Of a stretch of 64,000 nucleotides of DNA, positions 57,598 to 64,000 are shown piece after piece (the stretch's first letter is position 1; each line of letters starts with the position of its first letter). Source of the stretch: Cyathus striatus (lineage: Eukaryota; Basidiomycota; Agaricomycetes; Agaricales; Nidulariaceae). Where the stretch lies: NCBI GenBank assembly GCA_025738555.1, contig JAOVFP010000005.1:3348001-3412000 (forward strand), in the 5' to 3' direction. The notes beneath the pieces are model-generated. The model had not been told where the DNA came from. It ran no database searches and was given only the letters and a program-made list of their open reading frames with translations. The translations under genes were made by a program, and so were the position numbers.

Positions 57598-57626
57598 GCC
57601 CGTGCGTAGCACGGGCTGTCGGCTAG
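57598..57626 (+). mobile_element. Helitron-type 3' terminus
   Basis: A perfect hairpin GCCCGTGCGTAGCACGGGC (8-bp stem, 3-nt loop) at 57598-57616 is followed by TGTCGG and then CTAG at 57623-57626 with T next. Helitrons end in CTRR preceded by a GC-rich hairpin 5-12 nt upstream and insert between A and T, so this fits the 3' end of a plus-oriented element lying to the left. An extra outer pairing (AGCCGA at 57591 with TCGGCT) extends the structure. No Rep/helicase gene is present, so the element would be non-autonomous. Confidence 0.65.
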
Positions 57627-58031
57627 TAACTCCTTAAATTACATCCGTTCCTGACGTCACCAATTATTTTTTGGAAACTCTTTTAACGTGGTTGGACACG
57701 TTCAGCTGACCGCAACCGCGTCATCGAACACATCATCAAAGGCGCAAGGTCGACAAAAGAGGCGTATCGAAACCTATGGATCAGGAAATCTTCAGAAACT
57801 CAGAGCACGCACAACTGGTAGATGGTATCCAGTGAAAATAATGATATTGATATCTATGTAGAGTAGGGGTGACGTGGCGGAGATAGGAGAGTGGCGTGGT
57901 CGCAGTCTGTACTGTACTAGGGCATCTATAGGACCACAAAACGACGCGGGAATGACGAGCATAGTAGAATCAATTAGACGTCGTGCCATAAACTCTACGT
58001 GTGTGGGGGGGAGTGCTATTATTCATAACGC
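57627..58031. other. Intergenic between the Helitron end and cytochrome c
   Basis: About 400 bp. No gene is supported. It should contain the 3' untranslated region of the cytochrome c gene transcribed leftwards. Short frames at 57792-57989 and 57874-58071 are antisense to each other and have no signature. Confidence 0.45.
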
Positions 58032-58522
58032 TCATGCAGTCTACGAGGCCAGTCAGAATCTCATGGTATAAAAACAGATATGAAACTCACAGCCTCCTTG
58101 AGGTGAGCAATCAAATCATTCCTATCCTTATCCTTCTTCAAACCAGCAAAGGCCATCTTGGTACCGGGGATATACTGATGTAGCGCATCGAACTATGTCA
58201 ACGTTACCTCCTCCCTAGTCGAACAGGAATACGTACCTTCTTGGGGTTCTCGAGGTACTCGAAGAGGGTCTCTCCTTCCCAAACAACGGCCTTGTTGACG
58301 TTGGCAGCGGTGTAAGAGTAACCGGCTGCCTGGCCAGTTTTACGGCCAAAGAGGCTGAAATAGACTATGAGCTGAAGCGAGCTACAGAGCGCGGTGGAGC
58401 ACGTACCCATGGAGGTTAGGCCCGACTTTATGAGGCTCGCCGGCTGCGAGAGTGTGGCATTGAGCGCAACGGGTCTTGAAGAGACCAGCACCCTTAGCAG
58501 CGTCACCAGGAGCGAAAGGCAT
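58032..58522 (-). CDS. CYC1: Cytochrome c
   Basis: Soluble intermembrane-space electron carrier between complexes III and IV. Four exons (58407-58522, 58237-58354, 58091-58174, 58032-58040) sum to 327 nt and 108 residues, the normal fungal length. Haem attachment is CAQCH in [20 protein letters not shown]. The axial Met lies in [33 protein letters not shown] and [15 protein letters not shown] are canonical. The last exon encodes only Thr, Ala and stop: reading through the GTGAGT donor would give an atypical tail (SFISVFIP), while splicing to 'ctcgtag|ACTGCATGA' gives the usual LKEATA end. Confidence 0.95.
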
Positions 58523-58790
58523 TTTGAATTAGATGAAGGAGAAGGTGAAGGGGATTATACAAGAGAATAAAAGGATGGAATGAAGTACAAGGTAGAAACT
58601 CCCCGGAGTGCGTTTGAAAAATGTTTTTGAGCACTCCGAGTGGGGAACCACGTGATGTGCCGGTTTGTCCCGGGAGCTAATGGGAGGCTCGGGATTTCGA
58701 TGGGTGAATATGATTTTATTTACCAGGCTGGACCTTCCGCTTACCCCGGCGCGCATTCGGTGGGTTCCCTGACATTCCGTGTCGTTCCTT

Positions 58791-58830
58791 CGTAAGGTAG
58801 ACGACATCCATAAACAACTAACGTCACGTG
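58791..58830 (+). repeat. Left arm of a 40-bp inverted repeat
   Basis: Matches the reverse complement of 59742-59781 at 39 of 40 positions, with one C/T difference in the 'acgacat(c/t)cat' segment. The arm ends in 'acgtcacgtg', and similarity stops on both sides. It lies about 270 bp upstream of the cytochrome c start codon, inside its probable promoter. Confidence 0.9.
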
Positions 58831-59741
58831 TGTGTTACTTTACCGTGACAATCTGTCCAAAAATGGAAATTTCTCTTCGAAATCATAATAGAACAACAAT
58901 ATGATACTTTATAAGGCAAATTGCTTGAGGGAAACATACATATAAGTGAATAGAACATATCTACCAAGTTTTGTAATTTTTGGGTGCATACTCGCCGAGG
59001 AGAGGTATTTTTAGTATTTATTCCACATCAGTCTCAGAGGCTTGATCAATCACTCAGGTATCGCAAAGAAACTGTCTCAGTTGATGACTTATATCTAAAC
59101 CTTTACTTAAATATATGATGTATAATCTCAGATCAAATTAATGAACTCATGTGTAACAGTGTAATTGCCTGCATTCCAATTGCATTCACCTTCTATGCAT
59201 GGCCATTGGCACTGAGTATTGAAACTTGACTGGTTACCACATAACCTATCTATTTCAGTCAAAATTCCTCGTTATAATTACTGGGTCTTATCTGGGTAAT
59301 TCACAATTGCATTATTACTGAGATAAGTGTGCATTGATACAGTACACTTCGAGTTTTTTCTCTTATCCTTGCAGTGCCTACAGAATTTCAACATATTTAT
59401 CTTCTCTGGTGCATTCTCAACTGTACTTTGGTAAAATTTCCGAACACTATTTAAGGCAACCCTTTCCCTAGATGCATATTACGCTTATATTTGTGGATGA
59501 ACATTATGCAATGCGAGTTCACTTCACCATTCCCATGCCAAACTCTGGCTGCAGCACAAAACGTGCCACTTGTCTCCACAAACACATTTTAATCACAAAA
59601 CAAAGGCATACGTATGTGCACTAGTATGCTGGTCACCATTCCCTCAAGCCACATTTGCGAAAACATATCTAGTTGTAAAGTTATTCAACTTATTGGTATG
59701 GCTATCGCAAAAATTACCATCTTCGGACGTGTCACGCTCAT
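58831..59741. mobile_element. Possible non-autonomous TIR element interior
   Basis: 911 bp of AT-rich sequence bounded by the two 40-bp inverted arms. It contains no convincing open frame or transposase motif. Size and terminal inverted repeats fit a non-autonomous DNA transposon, but no clear target-site duplication flanks the arms (ttcctt on the left versus cgtttg on the right). An inverted duplication event is an alternative. Confidence 0.4.
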
Positions 59742-59781
59742 CACGTGACGTTAGTTGTTTATGAATGTCGTCTACCTTACG
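59742..59781 (-). repeat. Right arm of a 40-bp inverted repeat
   Basis: Reverse-complement partner of 58791-58830. It begins 'tcacgtgacg' context at 59741, containing a TCACGTGA palindrome, and ends 'ctaccttacg'. It lies ~150 bp left of the SDR-like relic. Confidence 0.9.
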
Positions 59782-59929
59782 CGTTTGTCGCGCTCTGCGA
59801 TGCCAAACTTTGTCTCCGACATTCGTCCACCCCACGCTTACCGTTTCATGACCACCACTGTATCCTATTCAAGCATGAACATGGACGACGAGAATGTCTT
59901 CATTTCCCTAACAGACCTTCCAACATCGA

Positions 59930-60095
59930 TTTAACTCCCAGAATATACCAGTAATATATCCAACATCCACCCCGGTCCAGTACGCTGCGCTACGTTGAGT
60001 CGTTATTCTTCAGTCGCTGCGATATGAGACCAGTGTTTGCTGCCAAATCGCTTGGAGAAGATGATGGCATATAAGGCGTGTATTAGGTTGCGAAC
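59930..60095 (+). pseudogene. Degenerate 3' fragment of a short-chain dehydrogenase gene
   Basis: Three collinear blocks resemble the intact SDR gene at 54.8-56.2 kb: 'cc(a/g)tccaccccgg(t/c)ccagt' near 59970 versus 55890 (the SVHPGPV motif), 'ggtgtttgctgc'-like sequence near 60032 versus 56024, and 'gagaagatg...gcgtataa(a)ggcg(t/c)gtatt' near 60056 versus 56053. Stops and a deletion of ~90 bp between the first two blocks (the GFLANTPYIGGF part) destroy the frame. It is most simply a truncated duplicate of this SDR family, possibly of the neighbouring gene. Confidence 0.7.
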
Positions 60096-60642
60096 CCACG
60101 AATGGGAGCCAGGAGGTAATAAGCAACACAGCGGGGCTCTAATTTTTCATCGAGAATATTGGGTCTTTCATTCGGTGTTCTTCACTGGAAGCACTTGACT
60201 CGCGTTACGCAGCGTCATGCAGGGGAAAAGCAGAATAGAAGATTATACACCTTCCTCTTCGTCCTATAATATAAAGAAGGATGGCGGGTCGCGACTATTA
60301 CGTCTAGTCACTACTGGAACGAGAATTGGTGGCCAGCCTGACCTAGCCTGACTCCTTCGTTACACGTGCACATCCACCAGCATCTGATTCCTTGTCTATG
60401 TTACATGTACGTCGACATACCAACATCTAAAAAGTAATGCACACATGATACTGTCTTCTGAGGTTCTTCCGAAGTACATCGTTTACATATGCTCGATATG
60501 CTCGATACTTTTCCTGATTGAGACTCGCGATTTAAGCTTGTCGATGACTCGTGAACAAGATAATTCTATTACTATACTTAGTAAACACATAAAATATATA
60601 TAACACCCTTACACCAGAGGAACGAAGAAAAAAAGTCAATAT
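60096..60642. other. Intergenic region downstream of the SDR relic
   Basis: No gene is supported. A CACGTG box lies at about 60365. The right end is AT-rich ('aaaatatatataac') just downstream of the XMAP215 stop codon and probably holds its polyadenylation region. Confidence 0.4.
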
Positions 60643-63600
60643 TCAGCCTTGTGGTGACACCAATCGTGATTGTAACATAGTTTTCATTTTCAATCTGCTT
60701 GTCGGCGAAGGCAAGCTACTTTGCGAAGCACTCGTAGGAATCCGAGATGCACGAACTGGAGATTCAGGTCCTGGCACAATAGAGAGTGCTGAAGATATAG
60801 GCTTCAGAGATCGCACAGGGAGTGCTGACCGCGGTGGTCGTGGAATGGCTGAACCTGAATGACTGGTAGGCCGAGGAATTCCTCCTGCAGTAGCAATTCG
60901 GCTAGTAGTCGGCGATGTAACAGATGTGATAGGGTCTTTTCTTTCATGGGAGATAGTATTAGGTATCCGTAGTAGACGCTCTTCAGGTTGGGTTTTATAA
61001 TTCGGTGATAATGGTGCAGAGTTTGACCCGACTTTTGGTCCAACAGAGGGAAACCCTATTCTCTTGGGTGGCACGATACTGCTACGTCTGCTAACAATCT
61101 CGCTGACAGGGCGAGATTCAACCTGAATAGGTCCCAGTGGTAATTTACGACGAACACTACCAATCTTGGTGCCGACTGGCTTAGAGGATAGTGCAACATT
61201 ACGTGCCTCCTCCACAGACGATACAGATTTTGCAGAAGGGATAGTCGTGACTGGTTTACCAATTTTGGTACCAATTGGCTTAGAGGGTAGTGTGTTGGCA
61301 GTCAGCCCCCCTGCGGATGATACTGGTTCCGTAGAAGGAAGAGTCATAATTGGATTCCCGATTTTGGTGCCCGGTAGCTTAGAGTGCACAAGTACTTTAT
61401 CGCCTGGCTCCTCCGCGCACGGTACAAGTTTTGTAGGATTCCCAATTTTGGTGTCGATTGGCTTAGAAGGTATTGCAGTGTCGCTTATCTCCTCCGCGGG
61501 CAATGTAGGTTTTGTGGAAGGGTGAACCACAATTAGTTTAGACATCACATCCGGTGCAGCGACAGTGATTTCCGGAATACCTATTGGACGTGCAGCTTGT
61601 ATCATAGGTACTGCACTACTGCGAGATGCAGGCTTCAAGGAGTTGGTTTGTTGCATCACTTCGTCAAAACCAACACATCGAACAAGGATTGGTAAAACAG
61701 CTTGAGCACCCTTTCGCACATCACTGTTTCGATCATCAAGAGATGTTAGCACTGAGGAAACCCAAGGTTTCATATCTACAGTTTGAGACGGTTCGTGATC
61801 TTTGAACCAGTCTGTGAGCCAATGCAAAAGAGTGCATTTCTGCATAGGATTCGATGTGTCAAGGGCAGAGGAAAGTCCAGTTGTCATAGGTTCTATATCA
61901 CAAGCCAAAGCTATCGCCGTAAGTGTTTGTAGAGCAGCAGTTCTTATTGGCGCCTTCTGGTCGGCCAGGACGGTAGAGACCGGAAGTACGAACAAACGTG
62001 CATATTTTTCGAAAGGCTTACCCATGCCCTCAGCAATTCGTGCCACAATATCGAGAGCCAACGTCTGAACTGCTTTGTTCGTATCGACTACTCTTGCTTT
62101 GAGGACCTGTCCGATGTCCCCTGCTTGGATATTTAACAAATAAAAGAATGGCATGAAACATTATCCTCACCCATTGTCGGTTTTAGTCGCTTATTGGAGC
62201 CTTGATCTAAGATCGCTTGTAATGCCTCTAGAGCCTCTTTCTTCACTTTCCATGCGTCGTCCTTCGAGTCTTTTAAAATACCTGTTCCTTTTAGTAGTCC
62301 GTCAATTTCCACCCTTGGGAAAAGGTCTTCTAGGGGATTTGCTATCGCTGAAGCAGTATCCGCCGGGCCGGAAGATGTAGTCATGTCCACGACATCTAGC
62401 GATGTACGGGAAGGTTCGGGGGCGGGAGTTCCTTCAACCTTCTCGAATTCAAGTGAAATAGTATTCAGAAGTTGAGGATTCAAATCCTCAAATAAGTCTT
62501 TGATGCCTGGTGGGTGTAAAGTTACTAAGTGAACGCGACTGTAATTTGCTCATTACATACCGGAGCCAGAAAACAGCTTTACTGTTATCAATGTTTTAGT
62601 CGCACTAGTGCGAACGGCAGCATTGGAATTCTGTAGGGATGCTTTAAGAAAATCAATCAAGGCACGAAGAGATATTCCAGCAACGCCGAACTCGATCAGA
62701 GCAGTATCGATCCAGGTTAAGGCATCCGATAGAACCTTCGGTGCCTTCTGCTTTGACAGTGGTCCGTAAGCTAGTTTGGAAATGATGTCATGAGGCAGCT
62801 TATTAAATCAGAAAAGACGGCTTGCCTTGATTAAGTACGAACTGGAGCGATGTTTTCTCTGCGAAGGAAAGAAGCGCATCACTGGCAGGTTTCTTTAGCT
62901 TCTGATCACCCAACTTATCTGTTAAATGGGGAACCGAAAGTGCGACGCATGATCGTCCGAAAGATGGGCTTTGTTGACACAAAGTGGTCAATATACCGTA
63001 TAATTTTGCAGATACCTGAAAATTCTTTTCTGACCATCCTTTCTTTGCCAGTGCGCGGACAATCAACTCTGCGTCCAACGACTCAATCTGAGTTTCTATC
63101 CAAGCACTCATTTCCTCCAGCGCGCTAAGCCTTGTCTTCCAGTTGGCATCAACAAAACCAGTTATTATAGATGCTGGAATCAAATCACTGATAAGGGCTT
63201 CAGCATCTTCTGGGGTGTGCTTAAACTTAAAACTATCAAGGGATATCCCGTTGCTTTTCGTAGGGTTTGAATGCCATGCAACAGGCGATGTCATCTTTTT
63301 TACTGCTGGAGCGGACGAGCTCGAAACAGAGTCCCGCTTCTTCACCTAAAACGAAAACATAAGTGAGCTGCGGGTCTCGCGTAGAACTCCATAGAATCTC
63401 TTACTGGTGGGTTTGAAAGAGCCGGTTTTAAAATAACTGGTTCCTCCATGACCGGAAGAGGTTTTGAAGCAGGAGGTTTTCTCGTCACATCGGTTTCAAC
63501 GACAGGAGCAGCCTTAGGTGCGGAAGGCGCACGTTGCCGTGATACGCTTCCTTCTGACTTACACTTGACAATGGCCTTCTCGTACGCCTCCTTTACTTTA

Positions 63601-64000
63601 ACTTTTCTTACGTCCGCAAGGTTCCCCATCACTGCATTAAGTGGTCGCTCCCCCACCATCTTCATCAGTGTCCCGAAGCACGTGGCGGCTTCATTACGTA
63701 CTCCCTCAAAACCATCTTCCAGTAGAGCTACCAGTTGGTCCGCTATGGGTTCAATCTGAGGAGTCTGAATGGGGGTGGTAGCGGTAGCTAAGCATCTACC
63801 GAGAAATGTCAGTGTGCCTTCCTTGACTTGAGGGTTTTTGGATTTCAATGCATTATCAAAGTCAGCTATTATATCAGGAAGATTGGTCTAAATCCTCCAT
63901 TTCGTTAGAAAGATGCAAATGAGGCTGAATAAGCATAGGCTCAACTGTAAGGAATATGGCATCCAGCGCGGCTCCAATGGCATATATTACATTTACCTTG
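60643..64000 (-). CDS. XMAP215/ch-TOG/Stu2-family microtubule polymerase (5' part beyond the window)
   Basis: TOG-domain array protein that accelerates tubulin addition at microtubule plus ends. The gene runs leftward and is truncated at the right edge. Visible parts in order: the end of one TOG domain (DGFEGVRNEAATCFGTLMKMVG), a Pro/Lys linker, a TOG starting FKHTPEDAEALISDLIP with ANWKTRLSALEEMSAW, and another starting DLFPRVEIDGLLKGTGILKD with AWKVKKEALEALQAIL. Further HEAT helices follow (VVDTNKAVQTLALDIVARIAEGMG, RNSDVRKGAQAVLPILV). A long basic Ser/Pro-rich tail carries four SKPxGTKIG repeats (61.15-61.48 kb) and ends RLVSPQG (stop at 60643). At least three TOG units are visible, more than the two of yeast Stu2. 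Last exons are 60643-~62120, ~62170-62505 and others upstream, with approximate edges. Confidence 0.85.
61150..61475 (-). repeat. Four SKP(I/V)GTKIG repeats in the XMAP215 tail
   Basis: Four copies of an ~30-35-residue unit: SKPIDTKIGNP, SKLPGTKIGNP, SKPIGTKIGKP and SKPVGTKIGSV, separated by Ser/Glu/Val-rich spacers. At nucleotide level the plus strand repeats 'ccaattttggt(g/a)cc(g/a)attggctta'. The Lys-rich motif may bind the microtubule lattice, by analogy with basic linkers in this family. Confidence 0.8.

Noticed and set aside
1..64000. tRNA genes, rRNA, CRISPR arrays
   Set aside because: No A/B-box cloverleaf, rRNA core or spaced direct-repeat array was recognised; CRISPR is not expected in a fungal nuclear genome.

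Overview
The window looks like nuclear DNA of a mushroom-forming basidiomycete (Agaricomycetes). Genes are split by many short introns (mostly about 45-60 bp, GT..AG with GTRNGT-like donors) and packed on both strands. Several products belong to families expanded in these fungi: a zygote-specific-like small secreted protein, an F-box/LRR protein, seven-transmembrane orphans, and single-pass membrane proteins ending in an SH3 domain. Exon boundaries were deduced by eye from splice signals and reading-frame continuity. Where the summed exon length is stated it was checked to be a multiple of three.

Layout. 0.5-4 kb: two tandem membrane-SH3 genes. 4.2-8.3 kb: cytosolic seryl-tRNA synthetase (-) divergent from an F-box/WD40 gene (+). 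8.6 kb: small secreted cysteine/alanine-rich protein, then 2.4 kb without a recognisable gene. 11.4-13.8 kb: NRAMP/Smf metal transporter. 14.0-20.4 kb: UTP14 (SSU processome) and a NEDD1-like gamma-tubulin targeting WD40 protein. 22.0-26.7 kb: SNF2 ATPase with possible PP1-docking motifs in its tail. 27.1-28.4 kb: CE4 chitin deacetylase. 29.4-30.8 kb: a predicted secreted protein built from duplicated exons with dibasic sites. 31.0 kb: PAM17. 33-34.3 kb: a third membrane-SH3 gene. 34.7-40.3 kb: a giant gene joining a CCCH zinc finger, nine acidic repeats, ankyrin-like sequence and a ClpB-type AAA+ domain. 40.5-42.1 kb: glutaredoxin-like protein and a zinc-knuckle/proline-rich protein. 42.4-45.2 kb: multi-pass RING E3 resembling Asi1/Asi3. 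45.8 kb: F-box protein. 48.2 kb: four-TM protein. 50.9-54.3 kb: tandem pair of 7-TM orphans. 54.8-56.2 kb: short-chain dehydrogenase. 56.2-60.6 kb: a mobile-DNA-marked zone (Helitron-type 3' terminus, a 40-bp inverted repeat pair, an SDR relic) surrounding cytochrome c. 60.6 kb to the edge: 3' part of an XMAP215/ch-TOG microtubule polymerase.

Most genes are unrelated housekeeping or membrane functions and not a pathway cluster. Two act in microtubule nucleation or growth (NEDD1-like, XMAP215) and two in mitochondria (PAM17, cytochrome c). The least conventional loci are the exon-duplicated secreted protein at 29.4 kb, the CCCH/acidic-repeat/ankyrin/ClpB fusion at 34.7-40.3 kb, and the rearranged 56-60 kb zone.
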